A stretch of DNA of 64,000 nucleotides from Agilicoccus flavus (GTDB taxonomy: Bacteria > Actinomycetota > Actinomycetes > Actinomycetales > Dermatophilaceae). A program made the position numbers and the translations under genes. Location of the stretch: NCBI RefSeq assembly GCF_014857905.1, contig NZ_JACYXE010000002.1, forward strand, positions 1 through 64,000, given 5' to 3'. This document shows, piece after piece, positions 10,083 to 18,818 of this stretch; the first letter of the stretch is position 1; the number at the start of each line of letters is the position of its first letter. Below the pieces are notes generated by a model that saw only the letters and a program-made list of their open reading frames with translations, was not told the origin of the DNA and made no database searches.

Positions 10083-10985
10083 ATGACCTCGATCGCTCGT
10101 CTCGGCGAGGAGCTCCGCGCCGCCGGGCGCCCGTGGCGCCACGTCGACGTCCTCGGGGAGGTGGACTCGACCAACGCCGTGAGCCTGCGCGACCCGCGCG
10201 CCTGGCGGGTCGTCGTCGCCGACACCCAGAGCGCCGGCCGCGGCCGGCGAGGACGCACGTGGGCCTCGCCCCCCGGGACGTCGCTCGCGATGTCGCTCAC
10301 CCTGCCGATGCCGGCCGATCACCCGGCGCCCGGGTGGATCCCGCTGCTCGCCGGGCTCGGGGTCCGCGACGCGCTCGCCGGGCTGCTGCGGTCTTCGGGG
10401 CGGTTTGCGCTCAAGTGGCCGAACGACGTGCTCGCCGCCGACGTCGACGGGACGTGGCGCAAGGTGTGCGGCGTCCTCGCGCAGGCGGTGTCCGCGCCGA
10501 CGGCCGGCGCGTGGGGCTCGTCCTCCTCGGCGGGCGGCGGTCTCGTCGTCGTGGGGGTGGGGATCAACGTCGGCGTCGAGGACCTTCCGGTCCCGACGGC
10601 GACGTCGCTGCACCGCCTGCCCCGCCCGGCGGGGATGCCGGCCCCCGACCGGGCGGCGGTGGCGCTCGCCGTCGCCGACGCCGTCGCGCCCTGGTACGCC
10701 CGATGGGCGGAGGGAGACGTGGCCCCGCTGCACGCCGCCTACCGGGCGGCGTGCGCGACGATCGGCCGCGACGTCGTCGTCCACCTGCCCGGCGGGGACG
10801 TGCGCGGGCGCGCGACCGGGGTCGGGGACGACGGCGCGCTCCTGCTCGACACCCCCTCGGGGAGGCGCGTCCTGTCGGCCGGTGACGTCGTGCACGTCCG
10901 GCCGGGCGAATCCGATTCTCCCCGTGAAGGATCGGAGCTCGGATCGCCGACCGGGGCGGGCGATTCGGGCATGATCGGACCATGA
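10083..10985 (+). CDS. birA: biotin--[acetyl-CoA-carboxylase] ligase
   Basis: A 300-residue biotin protein ligase that makes biotinyl-AMP and attaches biotin to the carboxylase BCCP lysine. The ATP/biotin loop is AGRGRRGRTW (51-60) and the catalytic KWPNDVLA begins at 111. There is no N-terminal helix-turn-helix, so it is a monofunctional (group I) enzyme without a repressor domain. The C-terminal small domain (about 240-285) is the usual SH3-like part. The last 20 or so residues are acidic and unlike the family. Its stop overlaps the next ATG (ATGA), so it is co-transcribed with the cyclase gene. Confidence 0.93.
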   Translation: MTSIARLGEELRAAGRPWRHVDVLGEVDSTNAVSLRDPRAWRVVVADTQSAGRGRRGRTWASPPGTSLAMSLTLPMPADHPAPGWIPLLAGLGVRDALAGLLRSSGRFALKWPNDVLAADVDGTWRKVCGVLAQAVSAPTAGAWGSSSSAGGGLVVVGVGINVGVEDLPVPTATSLHRLPRPAGMPAPDRAAVALAVADAVAPWYARWAEGDVAPLHAAYRAACATIGRDVVVHLPGGDVRGRATGVGDDGALLLDTPSGRRVLSAGDVVHVRPGESDSPREGSELGSPTGAGDSGMIGP

Positions 10986-12106
10986 CCGGGGGGGAACGGC
11001 ACGCAGGCGACGCGACGCCGCCGCCCGGTCGTGGCGACGCTGCGGAACGGCTGCTCGGCGCCGGCCACGCCCTCAGCAGGCGCGAGGTGAGCGCGGGCGC
11101 GGGGGTGTCGCTGCTGCAGGCGCGCCGGTTCTGGCACGCGCTCGGCTTCCCGGCGATGGGCGACGACGAGCTGTCGTTCACCGACGCCGACCTCGCCGCG
11201 CTGGACCGGGTCGTCCACCTCTCCGGGGCGTTCGACGACGCGATGATGCTCGCGATGACCCGGGCGTTCGCGCGTACGGCCGAGCGGCTCGCGACCTGGC
11301 AGCTCTCCCTTGGGGTCGAGGCCGCGTTGGGCGGGGCCGACGACGAGACGGGGGCGCCGGTGGTGCCGGACCTCGCGGCCACGCTCGCGGCCGACGAGGA
11401 GGCGGAGGAGGGCCTGTTCGACCAGCGTCTCGGCCCGGAGGCCCGGGCGTCGGTCGCGGAGTTCCTCGTCGCCTCGGCCAACGACCTCGAGCCGCTGCTC
11501 GTTTACGCGTGGCGGCGCCACCTCGCGGCCGCGATCGGGTCGCTCGTCGCGGAGGGCATGCCCGACGACGCGACGTCGACGGAACGGTGCGTCGGGTTCG
11601 CCGACCTCGTCGACTTCACGAGCCTCGTCAGCCGGCTCTCGGAGCGGCAGCTCTCCCGGCTCGTGCAGCAGTTCGAGGCCCACGCGGCCGACATCGTCAC
11701 GGCCCACGGCGGCCGCATCGTCAAGACCCTCGGCGACGAGGTCGTCTACACGTGCGAGCGGCCCGCGCCGGCAGCGGCCATCGGTCTGGACCTGTGCGAA
11801 TCCCTCGCGCAGGACCCGGCGATGCCGTCGTTGCGGGTGGGGATGGCCCGCGGGCCGGTCCTGTGGCAGCTCGGCGACGTGTTCGGCACGACGGTCAACC
11901 GGGCGAGTCGCCTCACGCGCATCGCCCGCCCCGACACCGTCGTCGTCGACGCCGCGCTCGCGGCCGAGCTGGGCAACCTGTCGGGCTTCGAGACCCGCCC
12001 GCTCCCGCCGCGGGCCCTGCGCGGCCTCGGCGTCACCGCGTTCTCGGAGCTGCGGCGCACGCCCGTGGCGGCCCGACGCCGCCCGGTCGCCCGGCGCCGA
12101 CCCTGA
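10982..12106 (+). CDS. class III adenylate cyclase (Rv1264-like) with N-terminal regulatory domain
   Basis: A 374-residue cytoplasmic nucleotide cyclase making cAMP. Residues about 20-190 form an alpha-helical N-terminal domain resembling the autoinhibitory, pH-sensing domain of mycobacterial Rv1264 (LSRREVSAGAG, ARRFWHALGFP). The catalytic domain starts at GFADLVDFTSL (metal-binding D208), then K248-T-L-G-D252 (adenine-selecting lysine and second metal aspartate) and VNRASRLTR with the transition-state Asn and Arg. All key residues look intact. The arginine-rich tail is unusual. It overlaps birA by 4 nt. Confidence 0.88.
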   Translation: MTGGERHAGDATPPPGRGDAAERLLGAGHALSRREVSAGAGVSLLQARRFWHALGFPAMGDDELSFTDADLAALDRVVHLSGAFDDAMMLAMTRAFARTAERLATWQLSLGVEAALGGADDETGAPVVPDLAATLAADEEAEEGLFDQRLGPEARASVAEFLVASANDLEPLLVYAWRRHLAAAIGSLVAEGMPDDATSTERCVGFADLVDFTSLVSRLSERQLSRLVQQFEAHAADIVTAHGGRIVKTLGDEVVYTCERPAPAAAIGLDLCESLAQDPAMPSLRVGMARGPVLWQLGDVFGTTVNRASRLTRIARPDTVVVDAALAAELGNLSGFETRPLPPRALRGLGVTAFSELRRTPVAARRRPVARRRP

Positions 12107-12440
12107 CCCGGCGGCCCTGAACCGTAGAACTGAGGCGTGGCCCCGGACCCGCTGTCGCTGAGGCCGACGCGCCGTCACGGGCCGACGCTGTTGCCGACGC
12201 TGTCGCTGTCGTTGACGCGCCTGACCCGGCGGCCATGATCTGCCGAGCTGAGGCGCTCCCCTGAACCGCTGTCGCTGAGCCCGACGCGCCACCCCGGACC
12301 CGCTGACGCTGAGGCGCCACCCCGGACGCGCTGGAAGCTGTCGCTGAGGCGCTGCGCCGGGCCCCACGACGACGCCGACAGCGCTGAGGCGCTGCCCCTG
12401 ACCTGGCGGCCCCGACGCGCCGCCGCGGCCCGCGCCCGGA
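12107..12440. repeat. degenerate non-coding repeat patch
   Basis: After the cyclase gene about 330 nt is built from variations on a few words: CTGACCCGGCGGCC (three forms), CCGCTGTCGCTGAG, GCTGAGGCGC and CCGACGCGCC. Spacing is irregular, so it is not a clean tandem array. No gene is seen. It runs on to the inverted repeat at 12463. Confidence 0.6.
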
Positions 12441-12462
12441 GGGCGACTCGCGAGGGTGCCGC

Positions 12463-12578
12463 GGATCGAAGAACCGTACGGACGACACGGGCGCAGGTGC
12501 GGTGGGGGGCCCGACGCTGTGACCTGGTCGTTCGCGACGGGAGGTGGCGACAATGTCGTCCGAACGGGTCTTCGATCC
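12463..12578. repeat. 25-bp inverted repeat pair with 66-nt loop
   Basis: The arm at 12463-12487 (GGATCGAAGAACCGTACGG plus GACGACA) and the reverse complement of 12554-12578 differ at only two positions. Weaker similarity extends outward into GCGAG on both sides. It lies upstream of the enoyl-CoA hydratase gene. It could be a terminator, a structured leader or a relic of a small mobile element. Confidence 0.65.
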
Positions 12579-12699
12579 GGGACACGCCCGTCTCGCGGCG
12601 GCCCGAGACCCCCGAGTGCGGGGGCGGGGGAGGTCCCCGCGTCGATACGCTGCCGAAGAACGCCCGGAGGACCCCGGGCCCCGAGCGCGAGGGAGCGCC

Positions 12700-13614
12700 A
12701 TGAGCAGCGACGACCGCCGACAGACCACCGACGACACCTGCGACGCCGGGCCGGACACCCCGTCCGGATCGACCGGTCAGGGCGGTTCCGGGCGGGGGGC
12801 CGGCCCGAATGTCGAGGCGACCCGCCCGCTCGTGCGCCTCGAGCGGCACGGTGACGAGGGCCACGTGGCCGAGATCGTCCTCGATCGCCCGGAGGCGATG
12901 AACGCGGTCTCCAGCGACCTCGCGATCGCGCTCGCCCGCACGTGTGCGCAGGTCGCGGCGCTCGCGGAGGCGGGGGACGTGCGGGCGGTCGTCGTGAGCA
13001 GCACTCACCCGAAGGCGTTCTGCGTGGGGGCCGACCTCAAGGAGCGCAACGCGCTCTCCGACGCCGAGCTCGTGGCCCAGCGGCCGACCGCGCGCGCCGC
13101 GTACCGCAGCGTCCTCGACCTGCCGGTCCCGGCGGTCGCGGCCGTCGACGGGTACGCGCTCGGCGGCGGGTGCGAGATCGCCCTCTCGTGCGACCTCATC
13201 GTCGCGGCGCCGGGGGCGACGTTCGCGCTGCCCGAGGTGTCGGTGGGCGTCGTCCCCGGCGGGGGCGGGACCCAGCTCGTCACACGGCGCCTCGGGTGGG
13301 GCGGCGCCGCGTCGCTCGTCTTCACCGCCCGCCGCGTCGACGGGACGCAGGCGGTGCGGATGGGGCTCGCCGACGAGCTGGCGCCCGATGGGGCGCGCGC
13401 CCACGCCCTCGAGCTGGCCGCCGGTATCGCCCGGCACTCGCCGGTCGCGCTGCGCAACGCCAAGCGGGCGATGCGGCTCGGCGCGGACGTCGACCTCGCC
13501 GCCGGCCTCGAGATCGAGGACAACGCCTGGCGCGCCACCGCCTTCTCCGGCGACCGCGCCGAGGGCGTGGCCGCATTCGTCGAGAAGCGCTCCCCCCGCT
13601 GGCCGGGCCGCTGA
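12700..13614 (+). CDS. enoyl-CoA hydratase/isomerase family protein
   Basis: A 304-residue crotonase-fold enzyme. After an approximately 45-residue polar N-terminal tail comes the domain with AFCVGADLKERN and GYALGGGCEIALSCDL (two oxyanion-hole loops) and PEVSVGVVPGGGGTQ with the catalytic glutamate. It likely hydrates enoyl-CoA in fatty-acid degradation or a related CoA pathway; the exact substrate is unknown. The frame is open upstream to 12544, but the ATG at 12700 has GAGGGAGCG before it and avoids the inverted repeat. It stands alone between repeats and the two-component system. Confidence 0.87.
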   Translation: MSSDDRRQTTDDTCDAGPDTPSGSTGQGGSGRGAGPNVEATRPLVRLERHGDEGHVAEIVLDRPEAMNAVSSDLAIALARTCAQVAALAEAGDVRAVVVSSTHPKAFCVGADLKERNALSDAELVAQRPTARAAYRSVLDLPVPAVAAVDGYALGGGCEIALSCDLIVAAPGATFALPEVSVGVVPGGGGTQLVTRRLGWGGAASLVFTARRVDGTQAVRMGLADELAPDGARAHALELAAGIARHSPVALRNAKRAMRLGADVDLAAGLEIEDNAWRATAFSGDRAEGVAAFVEKRSPRWPGR

Positions 13615-13908
13615 GCCACCGAGTCGGCGCCCGGGACAGGTCGGGCGTCCCGGCCCGCGGGGCGGCACGGCCGGACGTCACGCACGGCCGAGCCGCTCAA
13701 TACGGCCGGGCGGTGCGCACGGCGAGGCCCGGGTCGCGCGGGGTGGGGCCGGTCGGCGCGGCCTGGGTCACTCGGGGCGGGGCCGCGCGTGACCGCTCGG
13801 TCCGATCGGCGCGACCGCCCGCAGTTCCCGTCGGACCGTTCAGGGACGTCCGTCCCCGCTCTGACGCGCCGGGTCGACGATCCGCCGACCAAATCGGAAC
13901 TCTGGACA
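13615..13908. other. intergenic region upstream of two-component system
   Basis: About 300 nt. A CGGGAC...GTCCCG hairpin near 13633-13653 may end the hydratase transcript. The rest is GC-rich with no recognised gene. The 3' end becomes AT-richer, leading into the promoter. Confidence 0.45.
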
Positions 13909-13914
13909 TAACAT
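13909..13914 (+). promoter_or_regulatory. -10 box of the response-regulator gene (leaderless)
   Basis: TAACAT is followed by 7 nt and then the ATG at 13922. No Shine-Dalgarno is present, consistent with a leaderless start. Confidence 0.55.
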
Positions 13915-13921
13915 GTGCGCC

Positions 13922-14593
13922 ATGACGAAGGTGCTACTGGCAGAAGACGATTCTGCGATCAGCGATCCCCTCTCGAGGGCCCTTCGTCGCGAGGGGTACG
14001 AGGTCGTGGTCTGCGCGGACGGCTTCGAGGCCTACCTCGTCGGGCGGGAGGGGCCCGACCTCGTCGTGCTCGACCTCGGCCTGCCGCGGATGGACGGCCT
14101 CGAAGTGTGCCGGCGCCTGCGCGCCGAGGGGCGCACCGCGCCCATCCTCATGCTGACCGCCCGGGCAGACGAGGTCGACACCGTCGTCGGCCTCGACGCC
14201 GGCGCCGACGACTACGTCACCAAGCCGTTCCGCCTCGCCGAGCTCCTCGCCCGGGTGCGCGCCCTGCTGCGCCGCAACGCCCCCGATCAGGACGCCGGGG
14301 TGCGTCTCGACGTGCAGGCCCGGCGCGTCTTCACCGGCGACGTCGAGGTCCAGCTCACCGCCAAGGAGTTCGATCTGCTGCGGGTGCTCGTGCGGGAACA
14401 GGGCAAGGTCGTCTCCCGCGAACAGCTCATGTCGGAGGTCTGGGGGACGGGCTGGTTCGGGTCGACGAAGACGCTCGACATGCACGTGTCGGTGCTGCGG
14501 CGCAAGCTCGGCGACGACGTGGCCCGCCCGACGTTCATCACGACGGTCCGCGGGGTCGGGTTCCGCTTCGAGCGCCCCACGACCGCCGCCTAG
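13922..14593 (+). CDS. OmpR/PhoB-type response regulator
   Basis: A 223-residue DNA-binding response regulator. The receiver domain (1-115) has the acidic pair in LLAEDDSA, phospho-acceptor D51 in VVLDLGLPRMDG and K101 in TKPF. The C-terminal winged helix (about 128-220) ends TTVRGVGFRFE, typical of OmpR. An alternative ATG exists 9 nt upstream; 13922 is preferred because the family begins MTKVLLAEDD and because of the -10 spacing. It forms a pair with the kinase gene 2 nt downstream. Target genes are unknown. Confidence 0.93.
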   Translation: MTKVLLAEDDSAISDPLSRALRREGYEVVVCADGFEAYLVGREGPDLVVLDLGLPRMDGLEVCRRLRAEGRTAPILMLTARADEVDTVVGLDAGADDYVTKPFRLAELLARVRALLRRNAPDQDAGVRLDVQARRVFTGDVEVQLTAKEFDLLRVLVREQGKVVSREQLMSEVWGTGWFGSTKTLDMHVSVLRRKLGDDVARPTFITTVRGVGFRFERPTTAA

Positions 14594-14595
14594 CC

Positions 14596-15639
14596 GTGCA
14601 CGCCGTCCTGCGTCGCACCGCGCTCGTCGCGACGGCGATGACCGCGGGGTTCGTCGGGGTCCTGTGCACGGCGGGAGCCCTGTTCGTGAACTTGCGCGAC
14701 ATCCAAGACGGCGGGGTGCTCGTGGGAGCGTGCGCCGTCCTCGGGGTGCTGCTCGCGTCCCTCGGGGCGCAGCGCTACGCCGAGTGGGAGGCGCGCACGA
14801 TCGCGGGGTTCCTCGACGTCGTCGCCCGCCAGGCCGAGCGACTCGGGACCGGCGACCACGACCCGGCGCACCTGCCGGTCGGGGTGCCCGAGATCGACGC
14901 GGTCGGCTCGTCCATCGCCCGCAGCTCGCGGCAGCTGCTCGGGGCGCTCTCGAGCGAGCGGGAATTCGCGGCCGACGCCTCGCACCAATTGCGCACGCCG
15001 CTGACCGCGCTGCTCATGCGGCTCGAGGAGATCGGCATGACCGACAACATCGACACGGTCCGGGAGGAGGCCGCGGTCGCGATCGAGCAGGCGGAACGCC
15101 TCGACGCGACGGTGGCGACCCTGCTCGCCCGCAGCCGGCGGTCGGGGGACGTGTCGCGGCCGGTCCGGGTGGACCACGTCCTCGTCCTGCTGCAGCGGCA
15201 CTGGCAGCCGCGGTTCGAGCTCGACCACCGCTCGATCGCCGTGACGGGGGCCCGCGGCGTGCGGGTGACGTCGACCGAGACCGCGCTCGAGCAGATCCTC
15301 AGCACCCTCGTCGAGAACGCGCTCGTCCACGGCGGCGGGACCGTGAGCATCGACGTGCGCCACTCGGGGCCGTCGGTGGTCGTCTCCGTCGTCGACGAGG
15401 GGGAGGGGATGACGGCCGACATGGCGCGCCGGGCCTTCGAGCGGCACGCGAGCACGAGGAGCACCGGCATCGGGCTGCCCCTGGCCCGCGACCTCGCGGA
15501 GCGGCACGGCGGGCGCCTGGAGCTCGTGTCGCCGCGGCCGGCGCACTTCGAGCTGTTCCTCTCCGGCGTCGAGGACGAGGCGGCCACGGCGGCGCCGGAG
15601 GGCGGGAGCGGCGGGTCAGCCGCGGCGGGCGGGGACTGA
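14596..15639 (+). CDS. sensor histidine kinase
   Basis: A 347-residue membrane kinase. Two predicted transmembrane helices lie at about 8-31 and 40-58 with only a few residues outside the membrane, so it may sense the envelope or a partner rather than a ligand. A HAMP-like linker is followed by HisKA with phospho-acceptor H130 in DASHQLRTPL and by HATPase (NALVHG N-box, VVDEGEGM, GIGLPLARDLAERHGG). The GTG start at 14596 is 2 nt after the regulator stop. Its last 24 nt overlap the convergent gtrA gene. Confidence 0.92.
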   Translation: MHAVLRRTALVATAMTAGFVGVLCTAGALFVNLRDIQDGGVLVGACAVLGVLLASLGAQRYAEWEARTIAGFLDVVARQAERLGTGDHDPAHLPVGVPEIDAVGSSIARSSRQLLGALSSEREFAADASHQLRTPLTALLMRLEEIGMTDNIDTVREEAAVAIEQAERLDATVATLLARSRRSGDVSRPVRVDHVLVLLQRHWQPRFELDHRSIAVTGARGVRVTSTETALEQILSTLVENALVHGGGTVSIDVRHSGPSVVVSVVDEGEGMTADMARRAFERHASTRSTGIGLPLARDLAERHGGRLELVSPRPAHFELFLSGVEDEAATAAPEGGSGGSAAAGGD

Positions 15640-16131
15640 GCGCTCGGCCGGCTGGGGCGTCAGATCTTGGAGCTCGTGCACGAAGACGAACCGGCGGTAG
15701 GCCCAGAAGCGGAACAGCGTGCCGAGGCCGATCCCCACGCCGCGGGCCACGGACTCCCATGTGAGGGCGTCGGCGTGCAGGACGTCGATCGCGAGGGCCA
15801 CGCAGGCGACGGTGATGAGCGCGCCCACGACGTTGAAGGCCGCGAAGAGCAGACCTTCGCGGACGAGGTCGTCGCTGCGCTTGTCCCGGAAGGTCCAGTA
15901 CCGGTTGCACACCCACGAGAAGAGGGTGGCGACCGCGGTGGCGGCCACCGAGGCGAGCTTGGCGTGCGTGTACAGCGGCCCGTGCTCCGGGCCGAACCAG
16001 CCGTAGCGGAAGAACGCGTAGGCGCCCATGTCGACGAAGACGCCGATGCCGCCGACGACCCCGAACTTGGCCGCCTCCGCGAGGAACATCCCCCACCAGC
16101 CCCGGAGGCGGTCGCGCAGCGACGTGCTCAT
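15616..16131 (-). CDS. GtrA-like membrane protein
   Basis: A 171-residue protein with four hydrophobic segments, beginning with FGVVGGIGVFVDMGAYAFF, typical of the GtrA family. These are thought to flip polyprenyl-linked sugars or support cell-wall glycosylation. The NRYWTFRDKR motif between helices 2 and 3 and a final WAYRRFVF are family hallmarks. A CGAGGAGC site precedes the ATG at 16131. M. tuberculosis has a GtrA-family gene (Rv3277) at the corresponding position next to purK. It overlaps the kinase gene tail to tail. Confidence 0.88.
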   Translation of the reverse strand: MSTSLRDRLRGWWGMFLAEAAKFGVVGGIGVFVDMGAYAFFRYGWFGPEHGPLYTHAKLASVAATAVATLFSWVCNRYWTFRDKRSDDLVREGLLFAAFNVVGALITVACVALAIDVLHADALTWESVARGVGIGLGTLFRFWAYRRFVFVHELQDLTPQPAERSVPARRG

Positions 16132-16547
16132 GCGACGGCTCCTCGAGTCGGGGTCGGGGTCGGGCCGGGTGGCCGGCGGGGCGCGAGCCGGGCTCGGCGG
16201 CGCCCGGAGGGCCGGGCGGGCGGCGCGACAGCGGTGACTCCACAGCATACGGATCAGGCTGGGCGGGAGCTGGACCGTCGGCGGGGCTGGGGGTGGCTGT
16301 GGCGGCGGGGGACTCGGTCGGGCTCCGGGAGCGGTGCGGTCGCGTCGGCGCGAGTCGGACTGTCGGACGCGCGAGGCGGGAAGTGCGAGGCGTGCGGGTG
16401 AGCGGCTTCGCGGCGAGCGGGCGGCGCAGGAGGGAATGGGGCGGAGGGAACGGGCCTGCGACGAGGGGGCCGGCGAGGGGGCCGTGGCGCGGGAGCGCCG
16501 TCGGGGCGGACGGCCTCGCGGGCGGGGGCGCCGGTAGTCTCACCGGC
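16132..16547. promoter_or_regulatory. divergent intergenic region gtrA/purK with purK -10 box
   Basis: About 415 nt of extremely GC-rich DNA with open frames that look like shadows. At its end TAGTCT (16535-16540) is followed by 7 nt and the GTG of purK, another leaderless arrangement. Nothing else was recognised. Confidence 0.5.
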
Positions 16548-17750
16548 GTGAGCACCCCCAGACGCGCACCCGGCGGATTCCCGGTCGTCGGCATCATCGG
16601 CGGAGGCCAGCTGGCGCGGATGTGCGCGCCGCCGGCGGTGGGGCTGGCCGTCACCCTCGACGTCCTCGCCGAGTCGCCCGACGCGAGCGCCGCGCTCGTC
16701 GTGCCGGCCGCGCCGGTGGGGGCGTGCGACGACCTCGAGGCGGTCCGGGCCTTCGCCCGCGACTGCGACGTCGTCACCTTCGACCACGAGCACGTTCCGG
16801 GGCCCGTCCTCGCCGCCCTCGAGGCCGACGGGGTGCCGCTGCACCCGTCGCCGGCGGCGCTGCGGTTCGCGCAGGACAAGCTCGCGATGCGGGAGCGGAT
16901 GGAGGCGATCGGGGTCGCGAATCCGCGCTGGGCCCGGGTCCGGACGCGGGCCGACCTGGAGGCGTTCGGGGCGCAGGCCGGATGGCCGCTCGTGCTCAAG
17001 ACCCCGCGGGGCGGTTACGACGGCAAGGGAGTTCGGGTCGTCGACGCGCCGGAGCAGGCCGCCGACTGGCTCGAGGCCGCGCGGGCGGGGCAGGCGCCGT
17101 TCGAGGACGGGATCCTCGCCGAGGAGCGGGTCGGGTTCGTCCGGGAGCTGGCCGTGCTCGTGGCGCGCAGCCCGAGCGGGCAGGCGTCGGCGTGGCCCGT
17201 CGTCGAGACGGTGCAGGTGGGCGGCATCTGCACCGAGGTGCTCGCCCCCGCGCCGGGACTGTCGGACGAGCTGGCCGGCACCCTCGTCGAGGCGGGGCTG
17301 CGGATCGCGGGCGAGCTCGGCGTTACCGGCGTCATGGCCGTCGAGATGTTCGAGGTGCCCGACGCGGACGCGCCCGGCGGGACCAGCTACGTCGTCAACG
17401 AGCTCGCGATGCGCCCGCACAACAGCGGGCACTGGAGCATCGACGGGGCCGTGACCAGCCAGTTCGAGCAGCACCTGCGGGCGGTGCTCGACCTGCCGCT
17501 CGGCTCGACCACACCCCGCGCGCGGTGGACCGTCATGGGCAACGTGCTCGGCGGGGAGTATCCCGAGCTGTACGGCACGTACAAGCACCTCCTCGCGCGC
17601 GACCCGGGGCTGAAGATGCACCTGTACGGCAAGGGGGTGCGGCCGGGGCGAAAGATCGGGCACGTCAACGTGTGCGGCGACGACCTCGGCGACCTGCGCG
17701 CCCGCGCCGCCCACGCCTGCGACTACCTGCGCGGGACGGTCACCGAATGA
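16548..17750 (+). CDS. purK: 5-(carboxyamino)imidazole ribonucleotide synthase
   Basis: A 400-residue ATP-grasp enzyme that carboxylates AIR to N5-CAIR in purine synthesis. It begins with VVGIIGGGQLARM, the family start, followed by VVTFDHEHVP, LKTPRGGYDGKGV (ATP-grasp lysine and glycine loop), the VVNELAMRPHNSGHWSIDG metal/phosphate region and a C-terminal barrel. The GTG at 16548 is chosen because the frame upstream is a GC-rich shadow and a -10 box lies 7 nt upstream. It precedes purE, the next step, with a small frame in between. Confidence 0.95.
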   Translation: MSTPRRAPGGFPVVGIIGGGQLARMCAPPAVGLAVTLDVLAESPDASAALVVPAAPVGACDDLEAVRAFARDCDVVTFDHEHVPGPVLAALEADGVPLHPSPAALRFAQDKLAMRERMEAIGVANPRWARVRTRADLEAFGAQAGWPLVLKTPRGGYDGKGVRVVDAPEQAADWLEAARAGQAPFEDGILAEERVGFVRELAVLVARSPSGQASAWPVVETVQVGGICTEVLAPAPGLSDELAGTLVEAGLRIAGELGVTGVMAVEMFEVPDADAPGGTSYVVNELAMRPHNSGHWSIDGAVTSQFEQHLRAVLDLPLGSTTPRARWTVMGNVLGGEYPELYGTYKHLLARDPGLKMHLYGKGVRPGRKIGHVNVCGDDLGDLRARAAHACDYLRGTVTE

Positions 17751-17905
17751 CGCCCGCCCGACGAAACCCCGCCCGATCAAGCGAGCAACTCGCGTCGCTG
17801 CGTGTCATCCCGGGCCTCGAGGTCGTCCGCCCGGCCGACGCCAACCCGCCCGAGCAGACCCCGCCCGACGAACCGCCCGCCGACACCGGAGGACCGCATG
17901 AGTGA
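17747..17905 (+). CDS. small proline-rich ORF between purK and purE (uncertain)
   Basis: A 52-residue frame starts with ATGA overlapping the purK stop and ends 8 nt inside purE, so it would be translationally coupled at both ends. The product begins [20 protein letters not shown] and ends Pro/Glu-rich, with no known domain. It may instead be a spacer that happens to be open; the purE ribosome-binding site ACCGGAGGA lies within it. Confidence 0.3.
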   Translation: MTPARRNPARSSEQLASLRVIPGLEVVRPADANPPEQTPPDEPPADTGGPHE

Positions 17906-18413
17906 GACCGCCCCCCTCGTCGGGGTCGTCATGGGCAGCGACAGCGACTGGCCCACGATGGAGGCCGCCGCGCAGGCGCTCGAGGAGTTCGGCGTGGCCT
18001 ACGAGGCCGACGTCGTCTCGGCGCACCGGATGCCCACCGAGATGATCGAGTACGGGCAGCGGGCGGCCGACCGCGGCCTCCGGGTCGTCATCGCGGGGGC
18101 CGGGGGCGCGGCCCACCTGCCCGGGATGCTCGCGGCGGTGACGCCGCTGCCGGTCATCGGGGTGCCGGTGCCGCTGAAGCACCTCGACGGGATGGACTCG
18201 CTGCTCTCGATCGTGCAGATGCCTGCCGGCGTACCGGTGGCGACGGTGTCCGTCGGCGGGGCCCGCAACGCCGGCCTCCTCGCGGTGCGGATCCTCGCCT
18301 CCGGCGGCGGCGACGACGCGGCCGCGCTCCGGTCGAGGATGCTCGACTTCCAGCGCGACCTGCGCGACCAGGCCCACGCGAAGGGCGCGCGCCTGCGCGA
18401 ACGCCTGGGCTGA
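17898..18413 (+). CDS. purE: N5-carboxyaminoimidazole ribonucleotide mutase
   Basis: A 171-residue PurE that converts N5-CAIR to CAIR, the step after PurK. Motifs are [21 protein letters not shown] with the catalytic histidine, and [15 protein letters not shown]. Length fits a class I (bacterial) PurE. It has a strong Shine-Dalgarno (CCGGAGGAC) before the ATG at 17898 and is co-directional with purK 150 nt upstream, so it forms a purKE operon. Confidence 0.96.
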   Translation: MSETAPLVGVVMGSDSDWPTMEAAAQALEEFGVAYEADVVSAHRMPTEMIEYGQRAADRGLRVVIAGAGGAAHLPGMLAAVTPLPVIGVPVPLKHLDGMDSLLSIVQMPAGVPVATVSVGGARNAGLLAVRILASGGGDDAAALRSRMLDFQRDLRDQAHAKGARLRERLG

Positions 18414-18442
18414 GAGTGCCTCCGGCTGAGGCATCCACCTGT

Positions 18443-18790
18443 TGAGATGTCACGTCTGACCGGCCGGAATCATCCGCCGTCGGTCAGAACCGTCATCTCA
18501 CGATGTGGCACCCCCGTGGTGGGTGGGTGTCAGCGTGTCAGCGTTCGTTCCCACCGCCTGCGCTGAGGGCGCGTCCGGCTGTTGAGATGTCACGTCTGAC
18601 CGGCGCGGATCGTCCGCCCTCGGTCACAACCGTCATCTCAGGATGCGGCGTCCGCCCCGGGTGGGTGGGTGTCAGCGTTCGCCCCCACCGCCTGCGATGA
18701 GGGCACGTCCGGCTGAGGGCGCGTCCGGCTGTTGAGATGTCACCTCTGACCGGCGCGGATCGTCCGCCCCCGGTCACAACCGTCATCTCA
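18443..18790. repeat. three copies of a 58-nt palindromic element in ~145-bp tandem repeats
   Basis: Copies at 18443-18500, 18583-18640 and 18733-18790 each read TGAGATG...CATCTCA. Nested inside are TGACCG...CGGTCA (weakened in copy 1) and GCGGA...TCCGC, giving a three-tier hairpin. Between copies, a GTGGGTGGGTGTCAGCG and CGTCCGGCTGTTGAGATG context is also repeated (periods 140 and 150 nt). The array fills the gap between convergent purE and the Ig-like gene. No ORF is credible. Confidence 0.85.
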
Positions 18791-18818
18791 CGATGTGGCG
18801 CCCCCGCGGGGGTGGGGG

